The translations under genes and the position numbers were made by a program. This document shows, in pieces, positions 24,274 through 33,277 of a DNA stretch of 64,000 nt; position 1 is the stretch's first letter, and the number at the start of each line of letters is the position of its first letter. The notes under the pieces were generated by a model, which did no database searches, had not been told where the DNA came from, and saw nothing but the letters and a program-made list of their open reading frames with translations. Location of the stretch: assembly GCA_964607515.1 (NCBI GenBank), contig CAZSKU010000001.1:124001-188000 (forward strand), given 5' to 3'. Origin of the DNA: UBA6080 sp964607515 (GTDB taxonomy: Bacteria; Fermentibacterota; Fermentibacteria; Fermentibacterales; JCC-6).

Positions 24274-25035
24274 TCATTCCCCCAGCCGGAAAACGACGGG
24301 GATGTGGTCCGATGGCTTTTCCCACGCCCTGGGTCCCGGGTCGGGCCGGACGTCCCGAAAGAGCGCCGCCGCCTCCCGGTTGGCCAGCACCAGGTCCAGG
24401 CGCATTCCCATGTTCCTTCTGAATGCCCCGGCCCGGTAGTCCCACCAGGTGTAGACCTTGCCTGAGGGGTGGAACCTTCGGAATACGTCCTCGAAACCCG
24501 CATCGAGAAAGGCCCGGATCCTCTGCCTCTCCAGGGGATGGTAGCACACCGTTCCGTCCTGAGCCTCCGGTGAATGGGTGTCTTCGGGGCCGGGGGCCAC
24601 GTTGAAGTCCCCGAGAACCACCGCGGGGCCGGACATGGAAAGGGCCGTCTCCAGCAATTCATCCAGCCAGGTCAGTTTGTGGCGGAACGACGGAAGTCCC
24701 ACCTCGCCGCCGTTGGGCACGTAGGCGTTAAGAAAGCGGATCTCCTCCAGTGAGAAACGAAGAAGCCTGGCCTGATCTTCCAGGAAGCCCGAGGGAAGCC
24801 CCCGTTGAACGTCCGAAGGAGCCTTTCTGCTTAAAACCGCCACGCCGTTGTAGGTTTTCTGCCCGTGAACCGTGGAGCCGTAGCCAGCGGCCAGGAAATC
24901 CTCCGCCGGAAAGAGGTCGTCGGTAACCTTCGTTTCCTGGATGCAGAGAAAATCCACCGGGTTGTCGGAAAGCCAGCGGAGCACCTGGTCCAGCCGGGCC
25001 CTTACGGAGTTCACGTTCCAGGTGGCGCCGGTCAT
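24274..25035 (-). CDS. xthA: exodeoxyribonuclease III
   Basis: 253 residues from ATG 25035 with GGAGGATGAC just upstream. Exonuclease III is the main AP endonuclease and 3' exonuclease of base-excision repair. Motifs: WNVNSVRAR, QETKV (metal-binding glutamate), NAYVPNGG, LGDFNVAP, RRNMGMRLDLVLA and SDHIPVVF, giving the complete catalytic set of the EEP superfamily. Length is normal. It complements the endonuclease IV gene at 11982. Confidence 0.94.
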   Translation of the reverse strand: MTGATWNVNSVRARLDQVLRWLSDNPVDFLCIQETKVTDDLFPAEDFLAAGYGSTVHGQKTYNGVAVLSRKAPSDVQRGLPSGFLEDQARLLRFSLEEIRFLNAYVPNGGEVGLPSFRHKLTWLDELLETALSMSGPAVVLGDFNVAPGPEDTHSPEAQDGTVCYHPLERQRIRAFLDAGFEDVFRRFHPSGKVYTWWDYRAGAFRRNMGMRLDLVLANREAAALFRDVRPDPGPRAWEKPSDHIPVVFRLGE

Positions 25036-25117
25036 GTCATCCTCCCTCGGCGATGTGGCTCCCGTTCTCGCGATGAAGTAAGATACAACCCTGAACGCCG
25101 GAAGGGAGGGCTTCGAA

Positions 25118-26743
25118 ATGGGCTCGCTGACCCGCACCGGAAAAACCCTTCTCCTTGCCGCCATCCTGGCCGCCGGGTTTGCCGCCAGAGGGTACGCGGC
25201 CCTGAAGCACCCGGCTCCGGCGGGGGACGGCGTCGCGGCCAACATCCTTCTCGCCGACAACATGAACAGGGGGCTGGGCTTTTCGACGTATCTGAAGTGG
25301 ACTCTCTACGACCCGTCCATGGAGCACCTCCGGCCCGAAGCCAACCGGCAGCCCCTCTTCCCGCTCCTTCTGTCGGGAGTGTTCCGGCTCACCGGCCCCG
25401 GCATGAAACCCGCCCAGGCCCTCTCTCTGGCCGTCGGAATGCTCTTTCTTCTGGTTTTCCACCGATGGGCGTCGGGAACCCTGGGAAGTGAAGCCGCCCT
25501 TTTCTCCCTTGCCTTTCTGGCCCTTGACCCGCCCTTCATCTGGTTCAGCGCCCAGCCGGACAGCCTGCTCCTGTACACCCTCCTGGTGTTCGCCTCTCTG
25601 ACGGCGGCGGGTCACGGTGAGGTCTCCCTCCGAAGGGCCTGCCTTCTGGGGCTTCTCTCGGGTCTGGCATATATGGCTAGGACGCAGGGGCTGTTTCTGG
25701 CTTTTTCCATGGGCGTCTGGACCCTGGCGAAGGGAGGCCGGAGGCGCTTTCCCAAGGCCGTGCTTTTCCTGGCGGTGTTCACCGCGGTGACGCTTCCCTG
25801 GTTCCTGAGGAACGTCAGGGCTTTCGGAAGCCCCACCCACAGTCAGAACAGCCAGTTCGTCCTGAATGAGAACCACTGGTCCGCCTGGAGCGTCCGGGAT
25901 ACCCCTCCGGGTCCCGGTGACATGCTTCGCAACCAGGGAGTCGCTGCCTGCGCCGCTTTCGTGCTTCGGGGGGCGCTCAGGGTGATGGAGCCCTTCACCA
26001 CGGGATCCGGCCACCGGGAGGAGGTCTTCGGGCAGCCTACCATGGCGGTGTTTGCGCTGTTCGTCCTGTGGGGTGCCACCGACCCGGAAATCCGGAAGAG
26101 GATGCTTCTGCCTCTTATCGTGGCGGTACCGCTGATGGCCGCCCTGACGGTGCACCAGCACAGCGGAAGGTACCTGACGCCGGTGTACGCCATGACAGCT
26201 GCCTTCGGAACGGCGGGTATTCTGAAGGTCGGCGCCGGAAGGAAGGGATTGACTGCGGCAGCGGCCCTGGTCACCGCCCTGATACTGGCGCGGCCCCTGG
26301 GGGTGCTGGCGGCGTCGGAAAGCACGGCCAGAGCCGAGGAGGCGCTTCAGGGAGCGGTGTGGATAAGGGATCATGTTCCGGAGGGCACCTGGGTGGTTAC
26401 ATACCCCAACGTGGAGCTTTACCACTGGGTTTACCGCAGGCCCACCCTCACCTGGCCCAACGACTACGAAGCTCTCCTGTGGCCCTGCCTGGAAAGGCAC
26501 GGAGCGGAGTATCTGGTGGTGGACAGGGACCTGCCGACCCTCAGACCCTGGCTTTCCCGAAGGTGGAGACGGTCGCCGGACGGCTCGGAGTGGGACGTTT
26601 CAGAGCCCCCCGGCTTCCTTGACGAGGTGTGGCGGAGTCCGTCCGGAGGGACCATGATCTACCGCTTCACCGGAAGCGTTCCGGAGGGCTTCATGGCGGT
26701 GGAAAGCCTTCCTCCGGACAACTGGAGGGCCCTGGGGCCCTGA
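25118..26743 (+). CDS. GT39/PMT-like polytopic membrane glycosyltransferase
   Basis: 541 residues, GGAAGGGAGG before the ATG. An N-terminal hydrophobic segment leads to a periplasmic loop with conserved acidic and proline residues (GDGVAAN, EANRQPLFPLLL). About ten further hydrophobic segments follow, then a soluble C-terminal domain (about 430-541: AVWIRDHVPEGTWVVTYPN, WPNDYEALLW). This is the plan of GT-C enzymes of the PMT_2/ArnT group that transfer sugar from polyprenyl phosphate. It is inner-membrane; substrate unknown. The ChaN-like gene follows after 19 bases. Confidence 0.8.
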   Translation: MGSLTRTGKTLLLAAILAAGFAARGYAALKHPAPAGDGVAANILLADNMNRGLGFSTYLKWTLYDPSMEHLRPEANRQPLFPLLLSGVFRLTGPGMKPAQALSLAVGMLFLLVFHRWASGTLGSEAALFSLAFLALDPPFIWFSAQPDSLLLYTLLVFASLTAAGHGEVSLRRACLLGLLSGLAYMARTQGLFLAFSMGVWTLAKGGRRRFPKAVLFLAVFTAVTLPWFLRNVRAFGSPTHSQNSQFVLNENHWSAWSVRDTPPGPGDMLRNQGVAACAAFVLRGALRVMEPFTTGSGHREEVFGQPTMAVFALFVLWGATDPEIRKRMLLPLIVAVPLMAALTVHQHSGRYLTPVYAMTAAFGTAGILKVGAGRKGLTAAAALVTALILARPLGVLAASESTARAEEALQGAVWIRDHVPEGTWVVTYPNVELYHWVYRRPTLTWPNDYEALLWPCLERHGAEYLVVDRDLPTLRPWLSRRWRRSPDGSEWDVSEPPGFLDEVWRSPSGGTMIYRFTGSVPEGFMAVESLPPDNWRALGP

Positions 26744-26762
26744 GGATCCGGGAGGTTGCGGC

Positions 26763-27851
26763 ATGGCGCCGGTTCTGATGCTTTTTCTGCTGGCTTCCAC
26801 GGTACCCTGTTCTCCTTCCGAGCCTGAGTCGGCGGCCCTGGAGGCCCTCTCCGGCATGGGGGTCACCGGGCTGGAGATCCGGGGAGCCCGGAGGATAGAG
26901 GCTCCCCTGGGCGGCACCCTGGTGGACCTGACCGGAACGGAGTCGGGGGTTTTTACAGCGTACAGAGTTGGAATCGAGAACGGCACCGGTGACTTGTTCA
27001 CCCTGATCTCCTTCGGGGAGGACCTGTCCTGGCGCCCTTCGCCGGACTCCCCGCCGGAGGACCGGCTGGCCCTGGAGTTCCTTCTGGAGGACAGGGAATG
27101 GTTCATGAGCCTGGTGCTTCTTCCCCCCGGAACCCTTCTGGCCAATGGCGACGGGGTCTCCTGGACGGAGATGCTGGACAGCCTTTCCACGGCCGACGTA
27201 GTACTGGTGGGCGAGGCCCACGACGACCCTCTGGCGCACCGTTGGGAGCTGTTCATCTGGGCATGCCTGGCGTCGCCGGACAGGTTCCTGGCGCTGGAGA
27301 TGTTCGAAACCGACGTTCAGGGTCTGCTGGACAGTTATCTGTCGGGGGATGCCACTCTCGAGGAGTTTCTCGAGGGTTCAAGACCCTGGGGCAACTATCT
27401 GGAGGACTATTCGCCCATGGTCGAGTACGCCCGGAAACAGGGATACAGGGTGGTGGCCGCCAACGTGCCCAGACCCCTGGCCGCTTCGGTGGCCCGGGAA
27501 GGCTGGGCGGCCCTGGCCGGCGAGACCTTCTTCGGTATGATGGAGGTGGACTCTTCGAACGCCCTGTACAGGGAGCGTTTCCTGGCCACCATGGAAGCCC
27601 TGGCGGGGGGCATGCATCAGATGCCCTTGGATCCAATGAACCTTTACAGGGCTCAACTTCTGAAGGACGCAGCGATGGCTTCCTCGGCGGCCGGGAACCG
27701 CTGTGTGCTGGTGTGCGGTTCATTCCACAGCGATTATCGGTCCGGGATTCCCGACCAGCTCCCCCCGGACGTGTCCTTCGTTACGGTGAAGATTCTCCCG
27801 GAGGGAGAGCCGCTGGACCCGGCGGCGGCTGATTTCATCGTGGTCAGGTGA
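26763..27851 (+). CDS. ChaN/Tiki-superfamily exported protein
   Basis: 362 residues with an N-terminal signal (MAPVLMLFLLASTVPC). Residues 1-130 are a lineage-specific domain. The ChaN-like domain starts at VVLVGEAHDDPLAH near 145. It continues through LALEMFETDVQGLLDSYL, RPWGNYLEDYSPMVEYA, VVAANVPRPLA and AQLLKDAAMA, and ends in VLVCGSFHSDYRSGIPDQL. These are the conserved blocks of haem-binding uptake proteins of the Tiki superfamily (GExHxxP and GxxH motifs). Some relatives are haem-binding lipoproteins, others metalloproteases; which applies here cannot be told. Confidence 0.85.
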   Translation: MAPVLMLFLLASTVPCSPSEPESAALEALSGMGVTGLEIRGARRIEAPLGGTLVDLTGTESGVFTAYRVGIENGTGDLFTLISFGEDLSWRPSPDSPPEDRLALEFLLEDREWFMSLVLLPPGTLLANGDGVSWTEMLDSLSTADVVLVGEAHDDPLAHRWELFIWACLASPDRFLALEMFETDVQGLLDSYLSGDATLEEFLEGSRPWGNYLEDYSPMVEYARKQGYRVVAANVPRPLAASVAREGWAALAGETFFGMMEVDSSNALYRERFLATMEALAGGMHQMPLDPMNLYRAQLLKDAAMASSAAGNRCVLVCGSFHSDYRSGIPDQLPPDVSFVTVKILPEGEPLDPAAADFIVVR

Positions 27852-29723
27852 TCAGACGCCGGCGGGGTTCTTCCGGGCTTCCCGGTACAGCTTTCTTCTC
27901 CTGGATGAAATCGCCAGCCTGAGATCCGCCTGGGACAGCCCTGCCCCGGAGCAGAAGGACTGCAGGAACTCGGTTTCCTCACGGGAAATGGCGCCGTCCG
28001 CCAGAGCCGTCTCCACCATCTCTCCCAGGAGCGCTTTGGCTTCCGCAGTTCCGGAGGCCGCCGGGGGACCCTGGCCCTGATGGGCCGCCGCCAGAATGCC
28101 GGCCAGCCTGTCCGGGAGAATGCCCCGGGAGACAGCGAAGCCTTCCAGCAGCCTCCGCTCCCTTTCATCGGGCACTCCGTCGGCGTACATGGTGGCCACC
28201 ATGGCGGAGAGGACCAGCTCCGGGTCCGCCCCCGCACCCCCGGCCGGTGCGCTGACGGCGGCCCCGGCCCGGTAAGCCGATATGTCCTCCAGCACCCAGT
28301 TCCCGGATCCGTCGTTCAGTGGTCTGCCGCAGTATTCGCAGTTTCCCTGCTCACCCCCGGTGTAGGGGGCTGCGCAACCGGGGCAGTGGGCCGAGTGAAA
28401 ATCGCCCCCGGCGCGGGTCAAGACTCCGGATTGCCGGGCCAGGGTAAAGACCTGCGGTCTTATGCTTCTTTCTCCGGAGCCCCGGGTCTTGCCGTCCCCG
28501 GTGCGCCATCGGTTCCATGCCGACCATTTCACCAGCACCCTCGCCCGGTCGTAGTCATCCCCGGGGATCACCTCCAGCACGTTCACCGAACCCACCGCGG
28601 CGTCGTGGAAGTAGAGGTGCCAGTCCTCCTCCCGGGTCTGCCTGAGGGTTCCGGTGAAACCTTCGAGGAATTCCGGCAGGGCCACCTTCCCCATGGCGCC
28701 GGGCTCTCCGTCGAAGTAGCTCTTCACGTACCTCCAGAAAACCACCGAGGCGGCGTCTTCCAGGGGCGCAATGGCGAAGCCCGGATCCCTGACGGCCATT
28801 TCGTCAAAACCCGGGATGCCCGAGGGAGCCCCGGGCTGTGTCCAGACGCTCTCCTGGGTGATTTCCGTCAGAATCCAGTCGAAGGCGCCGCCGGTAATCC
28901 GAGCCCCGCAGTACCTGCACACCCCGGCGTCGCTGATCTCCAGGGGGGCTCCGCAGTTCGGGCAGAATCCCTGGACCAGGCCTCCCTTTTCCGGAGTGAC
29001 GGCCCCGGGCTTTCTCAGAAAAGTCCAGTATTCGTGGAAATCGCCCCGGGAGTTGGTCCTCAGCTTTCTGCTGGTAGCCGTGTCAACCTCGGTGTCGTCG
29101 GCCTCGGCGTGGATCTGGGCGTGGAGTGTCTGGAACCATCGGTCGGCGCTTGCGCCGGCGATTCTCACTCCCAGAACCCTCACATTGTCCATGGCGTTCC
29201 TGAGCCCCATGGCCCGCTGCATCCGGAACTGGATCTCGAACCTTTCCCTAACGCCGTCACTGATGTAAGCCCTTACCCGGGAGAGGTCCTGGGAACTCCA
29301 GGCCTGCTGTACGGCCAGGAACGCGCCGGAGGCGGTCTCTTTGAAACCCTCCTCGGAGAATCCTGCATCGGCGGATTTCAGGGCATCCAGGTCCGCCGTA
29401 CCCCTGGCCGCCGCCGCGTCCCTCCGGGCGGCGGTGGAGCGGGCTATGTATTTCTCCTGCATTTTCGTGCGGCGCTTCTGAAGCGCTATCAGAGCCGCCA
29501 CGATTCCTATGGTGAGAGGAACACCTATACACGGCTGCTGAATGCACAACCTGATCAGGAAATACACCAGAAAGCCCAGGCCGTCGCCGCCTCCTCCGCC
29601 TCCGCCGTCCCCTCCGCCGCCGAAGCTCTGGCCCCCCCCGGCCCGGGCCATGGCCGTTCCAGCGGCAAGAAGCACCGGCAGCGCCGCCAGACCCCGGATG
29701 ATGCACCTGTTTCTTCTCTTCAC
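27852..29723 (-). CDS. TIM44-like membrane protein with two zinc ribbons and TerB-like domains
   Basis: 623 residues, GTG start. Order: signal sequence (1-26), glycine-rich linker, a long hydrophobic segment (about 47-80), a basic helix, then a first TIM44-like module ending in zinc ribbon CPNCGAPLEISDAGVCRYCG near 252. A second module follows, ending in CPGCAAPYTGGEQGNCEYCG near 445, so the unit is duplicated. The C-terminal 130 residues hold two TerB-like helical repeats (AMVATMYADGVPDERERR and MVETALADGAISREETEF). Related bacterial TIM44-domain proteins are membrane-anchored; function is unknown. It converges with the ChaN-like gene with no spacer and no visible terminator. Confidence 0.8.
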   Translation of the reverse strand: MKRRNRCIIRGLAALPVLLAAGTAMARAGGGQSFGGGGDGGGGGGGDGLGFLVYFLIRLCIQQPCIGVPLTIGIVAALIALQKRRTKMQEKYIARSTAARRDAAAARGTADLDALKSADAGFSEEGFKETASGAFLAVQQAWSSQDLSRVRAYISDGVRERFEIQFRMQRAMGLRNAMDNVRVLGVRIAGASADRWFQTLHAQIHAEADDTEVDTATSRKLRTNSRGDFHEYWTFLRKPGAVTPEKGGLVQGFCPNCGAPLEISDAGVCRYCGARITGGAFDWILTEITQESVWTQPGAPSGIPGFDEMAVRDPGFAIAPLEDAASVVFWRYVKSYFDGEPGAMGKVALPEFLEGFTGTLRQTREEDWHLYFHDAAVGSVNVLEVIPGDDYDRARVLVKWSAWNRWRTGDGKTRGSGERSIRPQVFTLARQSGVLTRAGGDFHSAHCPGCAAPYTGGEQGNCEYCGRPLNDGSGNWVLEDISAYRAGAAVSAPAGGAGADPELVLSAMVATMYADGVPDERERRLLEGFAVSRGILPDRLAGILAAAHQGQGPPAASGTAEAKALLGEMVETALADGAISREETEFLQSFCSGAGLSQADLRLAISSRRRKLYREARKNPAGV

Positions 29724-29824
29724 ACCCGCCCCTTCAGGGACCTTCGCTTTTGTATGTTCTCCGCCGGAAACGTTAGTCTAAGCCGGGGGCCGGCCCGGTG
29801 TCCATAGCGCCGGCGCCCTCCGGT

Positions 29825-29853
29825 TTGACAAAGGAGCTTCCCTGAACGATTAT
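29825..29853 (+). promoter_or_regulatory. sigma-70-type promoter of the kinase/PorX operon
   Basis: TTGACA at 29825-29830, 17-base spacer, GATTAT at 29848-29853. It lies about 60 bases before the kinase GTG and is probably the start of transcription for the cluster up to folC. Confidence 0.68.
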
Positions 29854-29912
29854 GCAGTTTTCCGCCCGGGGAAGTGCCCGGGGTCGGCAATCCTGGGCGG
29901 TTGGGGGTTCAG

Positions 29913-31292
29913 GTGACTTTCACTTTCAGAAGAAGGCTTCTACTGATAGTCTTCGCCACCATTGTCTCGTGGCTGCTGGTCTGGTACACCCACAACCTGG
30001 TGGAAAGGCTCCGCCGGTCCAGCAGGGTTGCCAACGAAACGGTGGCGTGGTTCTGGGCCGGCATACAGTACCCCCTGAGCTTCATCGCCGGCAGGGAAGG
30101 CCTGTCGGTGTGCATCGACTGCGGCTACTCACAACCCCTTGACAGGCTTCCCGAAGAAGCCCACTTCCCGTGCTACTGCCCCCAGTGCCGAAGGATGACC
30201 CGTTTCGTGGCCACTTCCGAGCTGAACTCCGAGCAGAGGCGCGAGGTTCAGCAGATGGCCAGAAGGTTGTACTCCGATCTGGTGAACCGGCTTCCGTACT
30301 CCATCATTTTCACCGACAACGAAGGGTTTCCGCAGGTGGTGGACGGCCGTCCGGTGGACGAGGAAACCCCGGCCGACTCCCTGGCCGTCTTCCGTCGGCG
30401 GATAGTCGAACTCGACAGGGTGAACGAACCCGTGCCCATATACGGTCCGGGGGGAACCGAACTGGGACACCTTCACTACGGAACCGACCCGATCTTCAGG
30501 GAGATAGCCTGGATGCCCTTTCTGGAACTGGGTTTCGTGATCCTGATAGGTTCCCTGATGGTGCTGTTCATGAGGGGCGAGAGGAAGCACGAGCGGGAGA
30601 TGTCATGGGTTGGTTTCGCCCGGGAAACAGCCCATCAGATCAGCACACCCCTGTCTTCACTCATGGGGTGGCTGGAGCTGATGGCCGAGAACCCATCGCT
30701 GGAGTCGGACCCCGAGGCTTCGGAGGCCCTCAGGGCCATGAAGACCGACGTGGAGCGGCTGCAGCAGATAACCCAGAGGTATGCCCACATCGGGAGAAAA
30801 CCCAGGATGGAACCGGTGGAGCTGGCGGCAGTTGTCTGGGACACCGTGACCTACTTCTCCGAACGGCAGGGCCTGATCGGCGGAGTCACGGTGGAGGCGG
30901 GGAAGCTGGTGGACGCCCGGGTGAAGGGCAACGCCGTGCTTCTGGGCTGGGTTCTGGAGAATCTCATAAAGAACGCCGTGGCCGCCTGTTCCTCAGGCGA
31001 GGGTCCCGGCAGGGTGGAGGTGGTCTGCGACTTCCCCGACGAGAGCCGCACCCTGGTGGAGATCCAGGTCAGTGACAACGGCAGGGGAATCCTGCCCAAG
31101 GAGCACGGGCTGATATTCAGGCCCGGGTACTCCACCCGGAAGGGAGGGTGGGGACTGGGGCTCCCGCTTTCCAAGAGGATCGTGGAGGAGTACCACGGGG
31201 GGAACCTGAAGCTCCTTTCCAGCGTTCCGGGCAAGGGAACCACGTTCACCGTGGTTCTGCCGGTGTTCGGCCCGGAGGAGAAATCATGCTGA
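29913..31292 (+). CDS. membrane sensor histidine kinase with a cysteine-rich sensor loop
   Basis: 459 residues from GTG 29913. TM1 is about residues 9-30 and TM2 about 198-218; between them is a sensor loop with five cysteines (CIDCG near 57-60, CYCPQC near 81-86) resembling a zinc ribbon. Kinase core: H-box ARETAHQISTPLSSL with H241, N-box LENLIKNAV, G-boxes DNGRGI and GGWGLGLPLSKRI, ending in GKGTTFTVVLPV. The response regulator gene overlaps its stop (ATGCTGA), so they form a two-component pair. By analogy with PorY-PorX of Bacteroidetes it may phosphorylate the next product. Confidence 0.9.
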   Translation: MTFTFRRRLLLIVFATIVSWLLVWYTHNLVERLRRSSRVANETVAWFWAGIQYPLSFIAGREGLSVCIDCGYSQPLDRLPEEAHFPCYCPQCRRMTRFVATSELNSEQRREVQQMARRLYSDLVNRLPYSIIFTDNEGFPQVVDGRPVDEETPADSLAVFRRRIVELDRVNEPVPIYGPGGTELGHLHYGTDPIFREIAWMPFLELGFVILIGSLMVLFMRGERKHEREMSWVGFARETAHQISTPLSSLMGWLELMAENPSLESDPEASEALRAMKTDVERLQQITQRYAHIGRKPRMEPVELAAVVWDTVTYFSERQGLIGGVTVEAGKLVDARVKGNAVLLGWVLENLIKNAVAACSSGEGPGRVEVVCDFPDESRTLVEIQVSDNGRGILPKEHGLIFRPGYSTRKGGWGLGLPLSKRIVEEYHGGNLKLLSSVPGKGTTFTVVLPVFGPEEKSC

Positions 31293-32836
31293 GGATTCTC
31301 TGGGTGGACGACGAGATAGGCCACCTGCGGTCCCACATCCGGTTCCTAGAAAAGCGGGGCTACACCGTGTACACCGCGGAGAGCGGCAGAGCGGCGCTGG
31401 ACCTGTTGAAGAGCCGCCGGGTAGACCTTGTCCTTCTCGATCAGATGATGGTGGGCATGGACGGTCTCGAGACTGTCACCGAGATAAGGAGGAGCTACAG
31501 GGAGCTTCCCATCGTCATGGTTACCCAGAGCGAGGAGGAGGAACTCATGGACCGCGCCCTCACGGGCACGGTGGCCGACTTCCTGACCAAGCCCGTGAAT
31601 CCCAGCCAGATACTCCTGGTGGTGAAGAAGCTTCTCACCACGGGGAAGCTGAAACTCAGGCAGGCGGCCATGGAGGTCATGCAGCAGGCGGAGAACCTCA
31701 GGATGTCCAGGGACCGGAGCCTCGCCGACTGGATCGGCCTCTACTCCAACTGGATGGAGAAGGATATCAGTACCCGTGGCCATCTGGCGGCGGACTACGG
31801 CTCTTTCCAGGGTGTGGGCCTCGATCAGCTGCAGATGGACTTCTCGAAGTTCATCGAGGAGAACTATCGGAACTGGATAGCATCCCGTGAGAACTGCCCG
31901 GTCATGTCCCACAATTTCCTGGAAAGGGTTCTGCTCCCTCAGCTGGACCGTCCCGGGGAGCTGGTTCTGATGGTCATAGACTGCATGCGTTACGACCAGT
32001 GGCTTCTGATGACCCGGGAGATCGAGCAGTGGTACCACCGGGAACCCGGTTTCATGATAGCCGGGCTTCCCTCGGCCACCCCGTACAGCAGGAACTCGAT
32101 TTTCAGCGGCATGCTGCCCCGGGATATAAGCCGTTTCTACAGGAACGGCTGGATCGAGGAGTACGGAGTTCCGGGGCTGAACAGGAACGAGCCCGTTTTC
32201 CTGGTGGACGCTCTGAAGCGCCTCGGCTGGGGAGGCGCTGGTTCCGCGGTCTACCTGAAGGCATCCAACAAGAGGGAGGGAGACAGCATCAGGAAGGGGC
32301 TGTCCCATTTCCTGGAGAAGGGGTTCATGGCCTTGGTGGTGAACTACATTGACCACCTGACTCACGGGCGAAGCGAACTGGACCTGATCCGCGACCTGGC
32401 CCCGGATGTCAAGAGCTTCAGGGCGCTCGCCGAATCGTGGTTCAGGGGGTCGTTCCTCAGAGAGATGCTCATGACGCTGAGCGCCAGGGGCGCAACGGTG
32501 GTGGTCACCAGCGATCACGGCAGCGTCCAGGCGGGGCGCATCGCCTGGGTCAGGGGCGCCCGGGGAATGTCCAGCAGTGTGCGCTACCGGTTCGGGATGT
32601 CGCTGTCCGGCGATCCCCGGCAGTCAATCCTCATCCGGCAGCCCCAGTCCTGGGGGCTGCCCGGGGACAATCCCAGGAAATCCTACGTTCTTGCCCGGGG
32701 CGATTACCTTCTCTTCCACGAGCATGTGGCCCGGGAGGACATGCACAACTTCAGGGGCTCCTTCCAGCACGGCGGGGTGTCCATGGACGAGATGCTCGTT
32801 CCCTGCGACGTACTCACTCCCAGAAAGGCCATGTAG
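31286..32836 (+). CDS. PorX-like response regulator with PglZ/alkaline-phosphatase domain
   Basis: 516 residues, GGAGGAG before the ATG. Residues 1-120 are a receiver domain: acidic DDE near 8, phospho-acceptor D52 in LLDQMM, T in VTQS, K in FLTKPVN. A helical linker (120-200) joins a PglZ-type alkaline phosphatase-superfamily domain with MVIDCMRYDQW, SATPYSRNSIFSG (T near 267 in nucleophile position), NYIDHLTHG and TSDHGSVQ. This is the PorX architecture, which controls type IX secretion in Bacteroidetes and has zinc phosphodiesterase activity. No T9SS structural gene lies in the window, so its target here is unknown. Confidence 0.9.
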   Translation: MLRILWVDDEIGHLRSHIRFLEKRGYTVYTAESGRAALDLLKSRRVDLVLLDQMMVGMDGLETVTEIRRSYRELPIVMVTQSEEEELMDRALTGTVADFLTKPVNPSQILLVVKKLLTTGKLKLRQAAMEVMQQAENLRMSRDRSLADWIGLYSNWMEKDISTRGHLAADYGSFQGVGLDQLQMDFSKFIEENYRNWIASRENCPVMSHNFLERVLLPQLDRPGELVLMVIDCMRYDQWLLMTREIEQWYHREPGFMIAGLPSATPYSRNSIFSGMLPRDISRFYRNGWIEEYGVPGLNRNEPVFLVDALKRLGWGGAGSAVYLKASNKREGDSIRKGLSHFLEKGFMALVVNYIDHLTHGRSELDLIRDLAPDVKSFRALAESWFRGSFLREMLMTLSARGATVVVTSDHGSVQAGRIAWVRGARGMSSSVRYRFGMSLSGDPRQSILIRQPQSWGLPGDNPRKSYVLARGDYLLFHEHVAREDMHNFRGSFQHGGVSMDEMLVPCDVLTPRKAM

Positions 32837-33277
32837 TTGAGGGAAGGGACGTTCGTCCTGAACCTGAGGGAACTGGAGGCCCTCGGCCGGGAGATCGCCG
32901 CCTGCCTCGAGCCCGGGGGCAGGGTATTCCTCGAGGGTGGGCTCGGTTCCGGCAAGAGCACCCTGGCCAGGGCCGTCCTGAAGGCTCTGGGGGTCAGGGG
33001 CGCCATACCCAGCCCCTCCTTCATAATGGACGCGGTTTACGAGTTGCCCCGCATGCAGGTTCACCACATGGACCTCTACCGTCTTTCGGGGGAATCCGGG
33101 GAACTGGCGATGCTGGGTTTCGACGAGATACTGGATTCGGACGCGGTGGTGATAGTGGAATGGGCGGACCGGATCCGGGGCCTCGAAGTTCTGGCGGGTT
33201 TTCACGTCGGGCTTCGCTGCGTTTCGGACCCTTCGGTCAGGGAGGTTTCTGTTGCAAGGCGCCTGGCTGGGAATTGA
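32837..33277 (+). CDS. tsaE: tRNA t6A biosynthesis ATPase TsaE
   Basis: 146 residues, TTG start directly after the PorX stop. TsaE is the P-loop ATPase that resets the TsaB-TsaD complex making N6-threonylcarbamoyladenosine at tRNA position 37. Walker A is EGGLGSGKSTLAR near 33-45; the family blocks IPSPSFIMDAVYEL, VHHMDLYRLSG and VVIVEWADRI (W and D conserved) follow. Length is typical. Its end overlaps tsaB by 26 bases. The C-terminal 20 residues are unconserved. Confidence 0.93.
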   Translation: MREGTFVLNLRELEALGREIAACLEPGGRVFLEGGLGSGKSTLARAVLKALGVRGAIPSPSFIMDAVYELPRMQVHHMDLYRLSGESGELAMLGFDEILDSDAVVIVEWADRIRGLEVLAGFHVGLRCVSDPSVREVSVARRLAGN

